In this document: in pieces, positions 1 to 11,456 of the stretch
How the letters are laid out: each line of letters begins with the position of its first letter
Numbering within the stretch: the first letter of the stretch is position 1
Source: Diphasiastrum complanatum
Taxonomy: Eukaryota > Streptophyta > Lycopodiopsida > Lycopodiales > Lycopodiaceae
Assembly: GCA_029204225.1 (NCBI GenBank)
Contig: MU831939.1
Span: forward strand, 31,708-95,707
Direction of reading: 5' to 3'
DNA: 64,000 nucleotides
The notes under the pieces: model-generated
Databases searched by the model: none
Told to the model about the DNA's origin: nothing
What the model saw: only the letters and a program-made list of their open reading frames with translations
Made by a program: the position numbers and the translations under genes

Positions 1-330
1 AACGAGTAAAAGATGAAACAGAATAAGAGCTTGGTCCAGGCAACGTTAACCATGCATTAGCCTTACTTAAAACCTCCAAAATAAAAGCGGGGCGGCAGAT
101 CTAAAACGGCTCTACATGATTTCCTCCAGCTGTACACAGTTCAAAGATCAATGGAGCAACGGAAATGCCTGTCAATTTGGTTAGCCATAGACAAAGCTGA
201 AGTTCTCAGGCATCCAGATCAAGAGATAGAAAAGATCTTGAAAGATGATTGAAAACTCATTTGCAGTATTACTGAAGAGGCCAGTTAATTTTCTGCTAGG
301 AAGTTCCGGTTGCGCTATTTTTTGTTAATC
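1..330. other. 3' flank of the ERF gene
   Basis: Non-coding stretch just beyond the ERF stop codon; it should hold the 3' UTR and polyadenylation site of that minus-strand gene. I see no clear AATAAA on the minus strand and no repeat or other gene. Confidence 0.4.
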
Positions 331-1125
331 CTAAAAACGCAAATCCAGATTCTTGTTTTCCTCTTGTAACTCCTCATCTTCTAAACGATATGGTAGATTC
401 AGATCTAGGAGAGGGCGACTTTGATTTTGCGGCTTGATTTCTTGAAAAGGCACCGATTCTGTATCCAGGACAACAGACGCAGATGAATCGCAGTCGCTAT
501 GGTAATCCAGAGGGTCCATTGAAGGCTGGTTTGTGCCAGCTATCAACCATTCCGCCATTCGTTCTCTCATGGCCGGTAGAACAATCTCTCTTTTGGAGCT
601 CTTCTTCTTCAAGGAGCGATGAGTGCTTTCAAAAGGTTGGGGACGCTTCCTTGAAAGAGGATTTGAAAACATACTGCCAGCGGCCATGCAAGAAGGAAAA
701 GGACCGACTCCTTTCATCCCCATGTTAGCTTCCGAGTAATCCAAATCTTCAAGAGAGAGATTTAAGTCAATCCCGCTACCAACCTTTGATGAGCTTCCAT
801 GTAAGCTCTTCGAAACTTGCCCTGTTTGATGCACTCTCCTGGGAGTGCTCCAAGATTCAACGGTGCTGCTCTGACTTGTACTCTGATCATCATACGGATT
901 AGTAAAATTTGTTTTAGCTTTGGCACCTCTCAAAGCCCTGGCAGCATTATCATATGCTCTTGCAGCATCTTCAGCTGTATCAAAAGTCCCAAGCCAGACC
1001 CTGGTTTTCTTCCACGGATCTCGAATCTCTGCTGCAAATCTTCCCCACGGTCTCTTCCTCACACCTCTGAAATGGGCCTCTTTCACTTTCATATTCGGAT
1101 TCTTGGACCTCTGTCCCTCGTCCAT
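331..1125 (-). CDS. AP2/ERF transcriptional repressor with EAR motifs
   Basis: Complete 264-residue, intron-free reading frame from ATG at 1125 to TAG at 331-333. One AP2/ERF DNA-binding domain lies at residues 19-75 ([18 protein letters not shown], then [16 protein letters not shown]). It keeps the Ala and Asp at domain positions 14 and 19 that mark the ERF rather than DREB subfamily, so a GCC-box target is expected. A basic nuclear-localisation-like patch is at about 159-179. Two EAR-type repression motifs are visible, DLNLSLEDL at 120-128 and DLNLP at 241-245. AP2 near the N-terminus plus a C-terminal DLNLP is the arrangement of class VIII (group B-1, ERF3/ERF4-like) repressors that recruit TOPLESS/SAP18-type corepressors; the extra internal EAR is less usual. 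No stop or frameshift is seen, unlike every other coding sequence here. Family is secure; the exact orthologue is not resolved. Plus-strand frames over it are antisense shadows. Confidence 0.93.
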   Translation of the reverse strand: MDEGQRSKNPNMKVKEAHFRGVRKRPWGRFAAEIRDPWKKTRVWLGTFDTAEDAARAYDNAARALRGAKAKTNFTNPYDDQSTSQSSTVESWSTPRRVHQTGQVSKSLHGSSSKVGSGIDLNLSLEDLDYSEANMGMKGVGPFPSCMAAGSMFSNPLSRKRPQPFESTHRSLKKKSSKREIVLPAMRERMAEWLIAGTNQPSMDPLDYHSDCDSSASVVLDTESVPFQEIKPQNQSRPLLDLNLPYRLEDEELQEENKNLDLRF

Positions 1126-1264
1126 GAGAGCTATTTGTCTGCCCCTTCCAAAACTGATCGTCCTATAACACTCCTGTCAACGGATGTGCAATACACAGAG
1201 AAGAGCAACCACTAACTACTACTTCTATCAGCTCTACAGACTCTCAAATCGAAGGCACTCCTTC

Positions 1265-1465
1265 AAGCATGAAGAATTCATATCATCACACAATCAATCA
1301 ACTAAAACAGCTAAAAAGACAAAATTCTTGACATACACTGAAACCAAAACAGGTAAAGAGGAGAATAGCCTTTAAGCATAAAAGGATTCTATCATTCACT
1401 CAACTAAAACAGCTAAGAACAGAAAAATCTTGACATCTACTGAAACCAAAAGAGGGAAACAAGGG
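1265..1465. repeat. imperfect tandem duplication, about 90 bp x2
   Basis: Unit 1 is about 1265-1361 and unit 2 about 1375-1465. Both contain, in the same order, ACTAAAACAGCTAA, then TCTTGACAT, then ACTGAAACCAAAA, with scattered differences and small gaps. It lies 140-340 bp upstream of the ERF start codon, so it duplicates probable promoter or leader sequence. Confidence 0.8.
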
Positions 1466-1512
1466 GCAAAAGCTTCGATGTACATCATCACCCAGATGGA
1501 TCCAGACAATGA

Positions 1513-1588
1513 ATAACCGATCGATCGATAGAGCGCTGCCCACCAATCAAATAACCGATCGATCGATAGAGCGCTGCTCACCAATCAA
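1513..1588. repeat. 38-bp near-perfect tandem duplication with GATC/CGAT palindromes
   Basis: Units 1513-1550 and 1551-1588 differ at one position only (C/T). Each has the palindromic core CGATCGATCG, then AGCGCT (also palindromic), and ends CCAATCAA. The near identity implies a recent duplication or selection. Confidence 0.9.
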
Positions 1589-1722
1589 AACCCTACTCGC
1601 AAACGAATACATGGCCAGAGAATTGGAGAAGCCTTGTAAGGTCGAGAAAGTTCCCCAGCAATCCTTTCGTTCTTTCTTTCTTTGTAGCGGAAGCTTGAAG
1701 ACAGGCCTTTAGCTGCCTAGCT

Positions 1723-1850
1723 ATGCCGCCCACTACAGTTCGCGCTACTGTGCAGTTGGCAGCCATATCGCTCGGCGATACGCTCTCAGCCTCAGCCACC
1801 GGTATTTTAACCGCCGACTGGAAACTCCAGGAATACAAAAGGAATTTGAG
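1723..1850 (+). CDS. possible first exon of an unidentified gene divergent from ERF
   Basis: ATG at 1723 opens a frame whose first 42 codons are locally GC-richer than the AT-rich DNA after it. At 1850/1851 comes GAG|GTATAT, a good plant 5' splice donor, after which composition drops sharply. The encoded stretch (starting MPPTTVRATVQLAAISLGD) matches no family I recognise. Downstream exons were not found, so it could be a chance frame or a gene orphaned by repeat insertion. The overlapping minus-strand frame at 1593-1838 is equally unproven. Confidence 0.28.
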
Positions 1851-3201
1851 GTATATACCTGTTACTGTGTACTGGTTTCATAGAAAATGTAGCAGACACT
1901 TTTATTTATTTTATGCAGCATTCATTTTCCCCAAACTAGGCACATTGATATGCAACAAAGGTAAAGGAGAACTTTGCCTGAAGTTAGGGTACTAAGGGAA
2001 TGCTAGTGATTTGGAAGCTATGAGCAGTATCAGCCCCGCCCCACTTCTTGTTCAACTTCGGAGTGCTTTTGTTGTAAAGCTAACTCAAGTGCACTGAGAA
2101 TGCACTAAATCTGTCTAGTATATTTGAGTCTCCAACTTGTGGGCAAGCCAATCACTTGGTTGGGTCCAAATGTCTCTCAAAGAACATTGCCCAAGAGTTG
2201 CGAACTAGAACTACAATGGGTGACATTCTCAGGTTCAATTGAAAGGGCCAATTACAACCTTTTTCTTGGTTATTTGACCAAGGTTATCACTCATTGTTAT
2301 TCTAATTGTTGTTGTATTGATTAGCCTGCTTGGATGGTTAAGGTCTACATATGTGGAGCTCTTGTTCGCATGGTGATAGGTTGAGTTTTTATTGTGCTTT
2401 TGTTGGACATTGGATTAGTCTGTTGGGACAGTCATCTTCTTGTATTTTTTACGCAAGGTAATGTAACTCCTATTATTGTGATAATCAAAGTTCATCACCT
2501 AAATTACAAAGTACAACAACATCCTCCTTATTTCCTACAAGGACAGAAGTCATTTGTAAAGGATTACCTATTTTTCTTCAAGTTGTTAGAGCTTCTTTTT
2601 TTTTTCTCTCACCTCCATGAAAGAATAATTGTCTCAAAATTCACACACTAGATGAGTTGGAGGTTACCATTTGTCTGGATGTATTATTTATGCATTTTGA
2701 GTGAGTCTTGGCATTTGTAGTATCTCTTGTGACGTCAAAACAATCAAAATAAGCTTTTAGAGGAATAGTTGCTTCCATTGTACGCTATTAGAACCTAATG
2801 GCCCAAGAATTTGAGTTGCCTAGTCACTCGCAAACATGAAATATTGATGTTGAAAGGTGAAAATTGTAATAAATTATGATTTGAGAAGTTGGTATTGAGT
2901 ATTTCATTCAGGATTTTCAATTCATGGAAAAACTAGCAACTTTGTAATAGTTCACCTTTTTTTTTTAAAAAAGACATTTCATTTTTTAATGATCTTAAAT
3001 ATGCTTGCATCTATACAAGAAATTGGCAAGCCTTTAACATGGGAGCTATAGCAATTTGGAATGATTTTGCATCTTCCAAAACAAAAGTGAACATCTAAAA
3101 GCCACATGATATAAAGTTAAGTGGCCTAATCTATATATTTTTTTCTCTTGAAGAAAACTAACCATAGATTAGAGACTTTTTACAGAAATACATAAAAAAG
3201 C
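1851..3201. other. AT-rich spacer, nothing recognised
   Basis: No coding signature, RNA gene or clear repeat seen. The small open frames at 2124-2651 have no family resemblance and ordinary AT-rich composition. Confidence 0.5.
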
Positions 3202-3790
3202 TCAAAGAAGCAAGAGTTTTTTGGCCTCCTTGAAAAGAAGTAGGGGGGAGATGACAAAATCGCCATTCCCAAATTCCCTGCTATTCCTTTCAAGCCAAAT
3301 ATTCCAAAGAGTAATTATTCTATTGCATTGCCAAAAGGCATTGGCCTTCACATCGTCAAAAGTGATGTCATTCAGCAGTAGATTTGTATGGCTGAGTCTT
3401 TTGAATCTGGTATGAACGCGAGCAATAAATAAATCAGCCACTGATTTCTAGAGAGAAGCATAGCAGTGAAAAAAAGGTGAACCACATCCTCATCTAACAA
3501 AACAGACATCTGTTACATCCCCTTTATAATGAGCACGGACAGGAAGAGAGAGTTGAAGAATCCTGAGAAAGAAGATTTTGAGCTTGCCAGTTCTAATTTT
3601 GTGGGTACGTCTAAATCTAGCTTTCTAGAGACAGGGGGGATCAGACAGATTCCATTTGGAATTGAACTAGGAGAAAGTAAAGTTCGGCTCTTTGATAGCT
3701 GCCTAGACAGAATGGTAGGAAATTTTACCAGATTTATCTAAGGCTTTAAAGAGCCAAACATTCTTCTGTATGATTCCTCCTCCCAATATA
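3202..3790 (-). pseudogene. LINE (non-LTR) remnant, 3' end of RT ORF with zf-RVT region
   Basis: Read on the minus strand across frameshifts and stops, the region resembles the end of plant LINE ORF2. It runs from degraded linker sequence to a Cys-x2-Cys ... DEDVVHLFFHC zinc-ligand arrangement typical of the zf-RVT domain, and then the LWNIWLERN motif at about 3300 that characterises the terminal region of plant LINE polyproteins. The longest open part is 79 residues (3202-3441). The catalytic RT core upstream is absent. A dead fragment; plant L1-like clade is inferred. Confidence 0.7.
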
Positions 3791-4547
3791 AGTTAGAAAA
3801 GTAGAAAAAGCTTGTGGTTTACTTGTTGTTTTGCACTTGCCCAATCAAGCCTGGCACATTGTTCAAGTGCACTCTCTCTATCATTTCTACCATCAACTAC
3901 TTGGCACACACTTCAATCATGTCTCTTGATGTGTTGTCACCTCCTTTTGAGCTTTTTAGTAGTTTTTAAGATTAGTAGGTGTCAAGCATTATTTGCTTAG
4001 CTTTCTTTAATTAACTACATGTAATTTTTTGTACAATAGTTCAACAATAATGCATAATATAAGAGAAAAAGTTGCTTGAATGAGCATATGTGCTATGGAA
4101 ATAGAAATGGCTAGCTATGCTATTATTGTTTAGCAAAAGTCAAATATTTTAGCCAATGCTCATCAAAGAAGCAAGTGTATTATGTATTGTACATGAGTGT
4201 TTTTTTCTTTCTTTTGGAATGCAACTTTGAACAATTTTTACTTTTGATGTAAGAGCATATCACATTCTTTCCTTATCCATGCTTGACAACAACTCAAAAC
4301 TATCAATCACTAAATTATACATCTTTGCACTCTTCATAAGATTTCCTCAATATTCAAAACTCCAACTACAAAATTTGTGAATTTCTAGATGAAATGATGG
4401 TTTATGATGTCATTTCTTGAACCACTATTCTTGTTAATATATCATGTTTTTTTAAACCATTAACCCTTGATAAATAGCTTGAATTATTGCTTCAAGAGAT
4501 TCATTGTTACTAACTCTAAAGGTATAGTCTAAAAGAGTGTGTGTGTG
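3791..4547. other. AT-rich spacer
   Basis: No gene or clear repeat seen. It ends in a short (GT)n run at about 4536-4550 that abuts the start of the Gypsy A LTR. Confidence 0.5.
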
Positions 4548-4790
4548 TGTTATGTCCACGTCCCGCATATAGGATTTGGCATAATCCTAGACTTGAATAC
4601 ATGGTACTCCAATAGACTATTGGTTATGCCCTATTATTTCGAGCTAGGACAAGAATGTAATCAATAACCTTGTGAGACCCAATCAAAAGGAAATGGTGCA
4701 TGAGTTAGGACGACTATTGGCATGTGTAGAGTATCAATAGTAATGAAAAGCACTTTTGGAATTACTCTTGGCTTGCAAGGGGGCGTGCAT
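4548..4790 (+). repeat. Gypsy A 5' LTR, first part
   Basis: Starts TGTTATGTCC. Matches 22768-22965 along its length, including GCATATAGGATTTGGCATAA and the block around CCTTGTGAGACCCAATCA. It breaks at 4790 where Copia 1 begins and resumes at 14043. Its last 33 bp (4758-4790) are repeated at 14043-14075. Confidence 0.8.
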
Positions 4791-4807
4791 AGTGTTGGAG
4801 TTTAATC

Positions 4808-5357
4808 TTCAGCATCACAACTACAACAGCAACAGTATAGTCACTCATCATCCAAGACCAAGCTATTTTGCAGATATTGCAAAAGGACCAACCACAACAT
4901 CAAGGACTGTCGCATCCTCAAGCACAATGAAACAAATAAGAAGATGTAGCAGCACCAAGAAGGCAACTCTGACACAGTCAAAGGATCTCAAGATGAAGAG
5001 AAGGCGCTGATGGTACAAGATCAATCCAATAGAGATGCCCATCATTGGTATCTCGATTCAGGTGCTTCTCAGCACATGACATCATGCAAGGACCTCTTCT
5101 CTACACTCACAGCTACAAAATCAAAGTACATTTTCTTTGGTGACTCCAGTTCACACCAAGTTGAAGGCCAAGGGTCTATTCAACTACAGTTCTCTAATGG
5201 CATCACTAGGCAGCTTAATGGAGTACTTAATGTACCCAAATTAACAAAGAACCTTTTATCTATTAGCAAGATCACAGATCAGGACTATAGAGCTTTGTTC
5301 ATTGCCAACCGTTGTACTATTTTAGATGAGAACTCAAAGGAAATCCTCTCTTCTTAA
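4808..5357 (+). pseudogene. Copia 1 gag C-terminus and protease
   Basis: One frame runs from 4808 to 5357 with a single stop. It encodes the gag zinc knuckle FCRYCKRTNHNIKDC (C-x2-C-x4-H-x4-C) at about 4863-4910 and the aspartic-protease signature WYLDSGASQHMT at about 5047-5082. The N-terminal two thirds of gag are absent. The protease active-site triad D-S-G is intact. Confidence 0.85.
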
Positions 5358-5368
5358 AGAGAAAGAAA

Positions 5369-6027
5369 TTGTACATACTGAGTCACGATGTTGCGCTTTC
5401 TGTGAGTTGTTCAGATGCACATTTATGGCATCAAAGATTAGGTCATTTAAACATGCGTTCAATCTTGTATATGCATCACAATAAAATAGTCAAGGACATG
5501 AATATAATTGTTCTCACCACAGCTAATCAGACTATCTGTAAAAATTGTCTACTAGGGAAACAACCTAGAATGAGATTTCCCAGAGGACAAGCCAAAAGGG
5601 TGAAGTCCATCTTGTCACTGATACACAGTGACTTGTGTGGTCCTATGAGTGTCAAACCTTTTGGACAAAAGATATCTCTATGGCTTGCTATCTGCAAAAT
5701 TACTCTAGCACTAAAGCAGTTGATTCCAAGACATTGTTTGAAGCCTACTATGGTTACAAACCAAGAGTTAAACACCTACGTATTTTTGGATGTCTCTGCT
5801 ATGCACAAGTGCCATCTGATTTGAGAAAGAAGCTGGACCCAGTAAGCTGCAAAAGCATCTTCATCGGCTATTCAACATCGCACAAGACATATCGTGTTTA
5901 CGATGTGGTTATGGGCCAGATCTCAATCAGTCTCGATGTTGTCTTCCTTGAAGATAAATATTACGATTTCAAACATAAGCAACGAATACAAAGAGACTAC
6001 CATAGCAGCTCCACCTTCCATCGATAG
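5369..6027 (+). pseudogene. Copia 1 GAG-pre-integrase and integrase with catalytic core deleted
   Basis: Frame 5369-5660 gives a GAG-pre-integrase domain (LWHQRLGHLNM, then CKNCLLGKQ) and the first integrase block HSDLCGPMSV. After FGQK the sequence shifts frame and jumps to the integrase C-terminal part (YLQNYSSTKAVDSKT at about 5687, then LRIFGCLCYAQVP, and IFIGYSTSHKTYRVYD ending near 6027). The intervening segment with the second Asp and the Glu of the DDE triad is absent, a loss of several hundred bp compared with intact Copia integrases. Confidence 0.85.
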
Positions 6028-6041
6028 GCTACGATCTACGA

Positions 6042-6957
6042 TTGTCGATGACTGATTTAGGTCCAGTCCATCACCTACTTGGAATGGAGATTCATAGAGA
6101 TCGCGCGAGCAGAAGGAACACCATAAGCCAACAATCCTACTTAATTAATGTACTTCGAAGATACGGCATGGAGGATTGCAAGCCCATAGACACTCCTATG
6201 GATCCAAGATGCAAGCTATCCAAAGACATGTGCCCCAGAACAAAGGCAGATCAGCAAGAAATGTGCAAATACCCTTATCAGTCTATCATAGGTTCTCTCA
6301 TGTACTCTATGATTTGCACACGACCTGATCTAGCATATGCTATAAGCACGTTGTTGCAATTCATGTCCAATCCAGGCCTACAACACTGGAAAGCTCTACA
6401 AAGAGTTCTGAAGTACATTCAAGCCTCAAAGCACTATGCCTTGAGTTATAATAGAAATACAAAAGCTACACTCTCTTTGATTACCTATTCTGATTCAGAC
6501 TGGGTAGGAGACGTAGATACCATAAAATGCACCTCTGGCTACATTTGCTCCATTTCATGGAATAGCAGGAAGTAGAAATGCATTTCATTATCCTCTACGG
6601 AATCAGAATATGTCGCAGCTACGTCAGTAGTAAAGGAGATTTTATGGCTTAGAAGACTACTATAGGATTTTAGATTCCCATAGTTTGGTCCAACTATACT
6701 CCAGTGCGACAATCAGAGTTGTATAGCTCTGTTGTTGAACTGACGAACTCACATAAGGACCAAATATATGGAGGTTCAACTTCATTTTCTCAGAGAGAAT
6801 GTTCAGAACAAAGACGTTGCACTAAGTTACTATCACACAGACAGTATATTGGTTGACATTCTGACAAAACCATTGTCAAGGGACAAACATTCTACTCCAG
6901 TAGAATTGTTAAATCTCAATTTGAGTCTAGATTAGTAGCAATAAGCTTAAGAGGGAG
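6042..6957 (+). pseudogene. Copia 1 RT C-terminus, RNase H and polypurine tract
   Basis: Starts at the RT segment MTDLGPVHHLLGMEIHRD, so the whole RT N-terminus and YVDD box are missing. Then the conserved connection (SLMYSMICTRPDLAYAIS), RNase H blocks (TYSDSDWVGDVDTIKCTSGY, LSSTESEYVAA) and the terminal ILVDILTKPLSRDKH follow with a few stops. AAGAGGGAG at 6949-6957 is the polypurine tract. Confidence 0.85.
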
Positions 6958-7030
6958 TGTTGGAGTTTAATCTTCTCCTACTCATCCATTCGCCCTCCTT
7001 CTACTCTCAAGAATTTTCACTCTCTGAATC
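6958..7030 (+). repeat. Copia 1 3' LTR, first part
   Basis: Begins TGTTGGAGTTTAATCTTC immediately after the polypurine tract and is cut at 7031 by Gypsy B. The rest is inferred to lie at 13200-14042. Confidence 0.75.
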
Positions 7031-7388
7031 TGTAATAGATCCTAACACCACAGTAGGGCAAACACTAACTGATCCACCCAACCTTGCCTACTCCCTGATA
7101 TAGAGTAAGCCCCTCCTAGTCCAGTGTGAGAAGTGGTAGCATGCAACTGCCAAGTGTCAACCACGTGGCACTGACGTGGCCGACTACACGTCGGGACCCA
7201 ACTGGGGGCCCTATCCTGCTGACAGGGTCCCTAGGCTGTGTTAGGCCGACCATGGCTATGGACCGTGCTGGGGCACACTACTCGCATTGTCTTGCCCTGT
7301 TGGTCATGTACGTTGGACACGACCCTGACTGTGGTATCTGACCTATCTATGTTCCCTAGGGTTCGACACTAGTTACGAGCTCGTAACA
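7031..7388 (-). repeat. Gypsy B 3' LTR (358 bp)
   Basis: On the plus strand it runs TGTAATAGATCC ... GAGCTCGTAACA, so TG...CA in both orientations. The polypurine tract AAGGGGGAGGGAG (minus) abuts it at about 7389-7401. Relative to the other LTR it carries an extra ~18-bp segment near 7182-7200. Confidence 0.9.
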
Positions 7389-7402
7389 CTCCCTCCCCCT
7401 TA

Positions 7403-8984
7403 AGAACCTCTTGGTCCTCTAAGACAAAGTCTGGAAAAATCTTGCGAAGGACGCTATCTCTTTCCCAAGTGGCATTCTCAACAGGCTGATCATTTCACTT
7501 AACCAGATATTTTCGGTATAGAGTATGACGAGTCTGCGTCTCTCTACTATCAATAATCTCCTCTGGTTCATGTGGAGGTTGCTGAGGATCCAATGGGAGA
7601 ACTAGAACATTGTCCCCTACCAGATTGTCTGATCTGGTTAAGGCTTTCCGTAACTAACTTACATGAAAGACTGGAAAAACCTTACTGTTGTGTGGGAGTT
7701 TTAGTTCATAGGTGACCTCGCCTAGTCTCCTACTTATGGTAAAGGGACCACAATACCTTGGAGACAACTTAGCACGCACTCCTGATTTGAGGGTTTTAGA
7801 GTCGACTGGGACTCTCAAGTAGACGTTCTCACCAGTGGAGAACTACACATCCCGTCTAAGTGAATCAACATAATGTCTGGCTCGATCCTGGGACTGCCTA
7901 ATGCTGCGCTTAGCATGTTCTATCATCTGGTTTAGGTCCTCTAAAAATTTTCTAGCTGCTTCAACTTTTTCTTGTTTAAATCCTATAGTTGTGGGTGAAC
8001 ATGGCTGAAAACCGTACATCAGCATAAATGGGCTGTATCCCGTAGTTGAATGTTTGGTATTGTTGTAAGCAAACTCTAATATCGAGAGATACTCCTCCCA
8101 ATTAGTCTACTTCTTGCTGACGTATGCACGAAGCATATCCTCCAGCACTTGATTTACCCTCTCTCTTTGACCATCCGTCAGTGGAGAATCGGTAGTACTC
8201 ATATTAAGTTTAGTATGGAGATGATGGAATACTACCCTCCAAAAATTTCCAGTAAACTTACTGTCCCAGTCGTTGACTATGCCGGAAGGTAGACCGTACA
8301 ATTTAAATAGCCCATCTACAAACAACCTCGCTAACTCTAGAGCCCTAACGCTTGTTTTGGTCGGAATGAAATGAACCATTTTGGTCAGACGGTCAACTGT
8401 GACCCATATAGCGTCATTACCCTTTTGGGTTTTAGGTAGGCCTACTATAAAATCCATGGAGATACTCTCCCATTTACCAGCTGGTATTTCTAAGGGATGC
8501 ACAACCCTCCTGCCTTTAAATGCCCTGCTTTGTTTACTTGACATTTCTGGCAACTGGTTACATACTGGTGGACGTCCTTTTTCATACTGGGCCAAAAAAA
8601 TTGCCTACGAAGACGCTCATAGGTCTTATGTATGCCTGGGTGTCCCACACTAGGATTGTCATGACATTCATATAGATCCTGCTGCCTATAATCCTCTGAA
8701 TTGGGGACACATACTCTATCTCTATAGAGCAAGTACTCATCCTGAATGGAATATTGTTTCCATTTGAATCCTTGAGTCAACTGACCCTCAACCACTGGGG
8801 TCTGCTTGGGTAATACAGGCTCAGAATCCTCAACGTCATCACGACGTATACTCGGACTCATCATCATCCTCAACGGAAGCTGCCATATTCTTGGATGAAC
8901 TAGCACCAGCCCCAGGAACTGGTTCTGGAGTCTGTAACTGTCTGCTCTGGACTGAGTTCCAGATAGTAGAGAAGAATGCATCAT
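7403..8984 (-). pseudogene. Gypsy B integrase with HHCC finger and chromo-like tail
   Basis: Read right to left. The HHCC zinc finger (YECHDNPSVGHPGIHKTYE ... CQKCQ) is at about 8540-8660. The core (8107-8595) has SMDFIVGLPKT for the first Asp, NDWDSKFTGNFW for the second (usual form SDRDxKF) and QVLEDML for the Glu. C-terminal sequence continues at 7843-8025 (MLMYGFQP) and to a chromo-like end (KYLVK, then ATWERDSVLRKIFPDF) near 7440-7540. It cannot be made as one protein because of frame changes and stops near 7842, 8106 and 8600. Confidence 0.88.
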
Positions 8985-10310
8985 GCTGGCATTTTTCTCT
9001 CAAGGACTCGAGTAACTCATTACGAATCTGAATAAAACTCAACTCGTTTATCAGAGGCATTTTGCTAAGGGCATCTGCTACTGTATTGAATTTTCCACGT
9101 CTATATCTGAAAGACATGTCAAACTCTTGCATCAACTCTGTCCAACGAGCTTTTCGACCTCTAAGCTCAGGTTGATTGCAAAGGTATCTGAGACTCTCAT
9201 GGTCTGTCAAGACCTCAAAGTTGGCACCATACAAATAATGCCTCCAAGTCTTAAGGACATGGACTATAGAAAAGAGTTCCTTTTCATAGGCATTGTAACT
9301 AGTCTGAGCTGGCTTGAGTTTTTTACTCTCGAACGCAACTGGTCGTCCAACCTGAGTTAGCATAGCACCAACTGCAAAGTCGCTAGCATTTGTTTCGACC
9401 ACAAATGACTGATTGGGGTCGACGACTTTTAGAACTGGTGTTGTAGCTAAGGCTGTTTTGAGAGCATCAAAGCTCTCCTACTGTGCGGACTCCCAAATGA
9501 ACTCCTTTCTCTTCCCCTTAAAAAGATTTGTCATGGGAACTGCTATCTGAGCATATTCCTTGAGAAATCGTCTGTAATATCCTGCCAAACCAAGAAAGAT
9601 CTGAAGTTCCAAAATTTTCTGAGGTCTCAGCCAACTGAGTATGGCTTTAACCTTATTTGGGTCCATCTTAATCCCATCTGAAGAGATAATGTGACCCAAA
9701 TATGCTACTTCTTCAACGAAGAATTCACACTTGGATTGTTTAGCATAGAGCTTATGCTTTCTGAGTAGTCGAAACACCTTTCTGAGGTGTTTTAGATGCT
9801 CCTTCCTCGTTTTGATGTAGATGAGGATGTCATCTAAAAATACGACTACAAACTTACCCAAGTATGGTCTGAGGACACTGTTCATCAAGGTCATAAAGGT
9901 AGCTGGAGCATTTGTGAGCCCAAATGGCGTCACCTTAAACTCATAATGACCATGACGAGTCCTAAAAGTTTTTTTTGAGACATCTTCCGATTTTATACGG
10001 ACTTGATGATATCCCGATCTGAGGTCTATTTTGCTGAAAAACTTAGCCTCGTCGAGTTGGTCAAACAACTTGTCTGTCCGAGGCATAGGGTATTTATTCT
10101 TAATTGTGACTTTATTGAGGGCTCTGTAATCTACGCAAAGATGCATAGACCCCTCTTTCTTTTTCACCAATAGGACTGGTGAGGCCCATGGTGAACTACT
10201 GGTCTGAATTTGGCCTTTCCCAAGATAATCTGTTAATTGCCTAGTTATTTCTTCATCCTCTGTTCGGCTGACCCGATACGGAGGTTAAAAAATAGGTGCT
10301 GTACCTGGTA
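8839..10310 (-). pseudogene. Gypsy B reverse transcriptase and RNase H
   Basis: The RT open segment is 9478-10170, starting inside the LLVKKKEGS motif. It has [26 protein letters not shown] and the catalytic box FLDDILIY, all well preserved. After a stop at 9478-9480 the RNase H segment (8839-9402) has VGRPVAFESKKLKPAQ, YEKELFSIVHVLKTWRHYL and TDHESLRYL. The first RNase H catalytic Asp reads VETNAS instead of the usual TDAS, an inactivating change. Otherwise one of the best preserved retroelement genes here. Confidence 0.9.
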
Positions 10311-10670
10311 CTAGGTTTATTACATGATCTACCTCTCTGCTGGGTGGTAAACCATGTGGCAAATATTCAGGAAAAACATCTTTAAATTTAGACAATAAAG
10401 TTTCTAATTTACTGATTTTCTGTTGTATAGAATTGAAAATAGAAACTTCAGGAATAAACTGAAAGTCACATAAGAATACCTGATGGTCTTCGTCTTCGTT
10501 AGCTGATAGAGCTCTAAACTACAGACCATAAGACTGAACATCATGCTCCCAATGCAACTGGATCTCTCGCTCCCGAGAACAATATCTATACGATCCAGGT
10601 GCATTATCTGAAAGTTTATTTCATCTTGGTACCCCTGAATACCAAGATTCAAATTACTTACCGTAGTTTC

Positions 10671-11095
10671 TCATATTTTTTTATTTTCACTCTTAGCTAA
10701 TGAAACTATGTACCTATGCTGACTAGGTACTTCTGGTAGTTTAAGCTTTTTAACCAGGGTGTAGTTGATGGAATTATGGGTTGCCCCATCATCAACCATA
10801 ACTCTTACTGACTGGTTACCAACTTTCTCATGCATACGTACTAGGTCATGCGGCCCAAAGCTGAAGGGTCTCGCTAGCATTGCAGAGGTCAGATGGCAAC
10901 AATGTTCATGATCTTCATGATACACTTTGATCTCGGAAGCTGCCGAGTCACTGGGGAAACATACAGTCTGAACAAGATGAACTTGTTTCTTATCTTTCTT
11001 ATCTTTTTTAGTGAAAGGCCCCTTGGGACACTTTCTGACTGTGTGTCCCCTGCCCATACACACAAAGCACAAACGTTCTTGTTTGGCTTTCTCAA
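10671..11095 (-). pseudogene. Gypsy B gag zinc knuckle and aspartic protease
   Basis: Contains a CCHC knuckle CFVCMGRGHTVRKC at about 11030-11070 and a protease signature VMVDDGATHNSI at about 10780-10815, where the D-x-G-A pattern corresponds to the DGGATHNF form common in plant Gypsy. Between 10671 and the RT start at 10310 the frame is broken by stops. Confidence 0.85.
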
Positions 11096-11456
11096 AATGA
11101 TCTGGTTTTAAGGGTTGTATGAGTGAAGGGTATTTCTGAGGAGCTTCACTTTTAAATTTATCTTGATTCTTTCTTTCTAAAAATTTCTTTTTAAATTGAA
11201 AGTCTTTCTAAGAAGGCTGTTCAGAAAGTGGCTGTTGTCTCGCCCTCTTCCTACCCACTGAATCATCATAGATTTGAGCATATCCGAGAGCTTGCTCAAG
11301 GGTAGTAGGCGAATTTATCTGGACCTCTACTTTATATTCATCTTTGAGGCCACGGACAAATCCCCTGATTTTCTGATAATCATCCATATTTTTAATCTTT
11401 CAAATTGCTTCCCGATACTGCAAGATATAGAGGGACTTGTCCATTACTGTTCTTTC

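Larger units (their letters stand above)
1126..1722. promoter_or_regulatory. upstream region of the ERF gene, possibly bidirectional
   Basis: Between the ERF start codon (minus) and a possible plus-strand first exon at 1723. It holds the ERF 5' UTR and promoter by position. It contains two separate tandem duplications (1265-1465 and 1513-1588). Both 38-bp units of the second end in CCAATCAA, a CCAAT-box core. No convincing TATA box could be fixed by eye. Confidence 0.5.

Noticed and set aside
483-1215. Plus-strand open frames over the ERF gene
   Set aside because: Antisense shadows of a well-supported 264-residue gene; no independent family signal.
1593-1838. Minus-strand 81-residue frame upstream of ERF
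   Set aside because: Overlaps the plus-strand exon candidate and has no family resemblance or supporting splice or start context.
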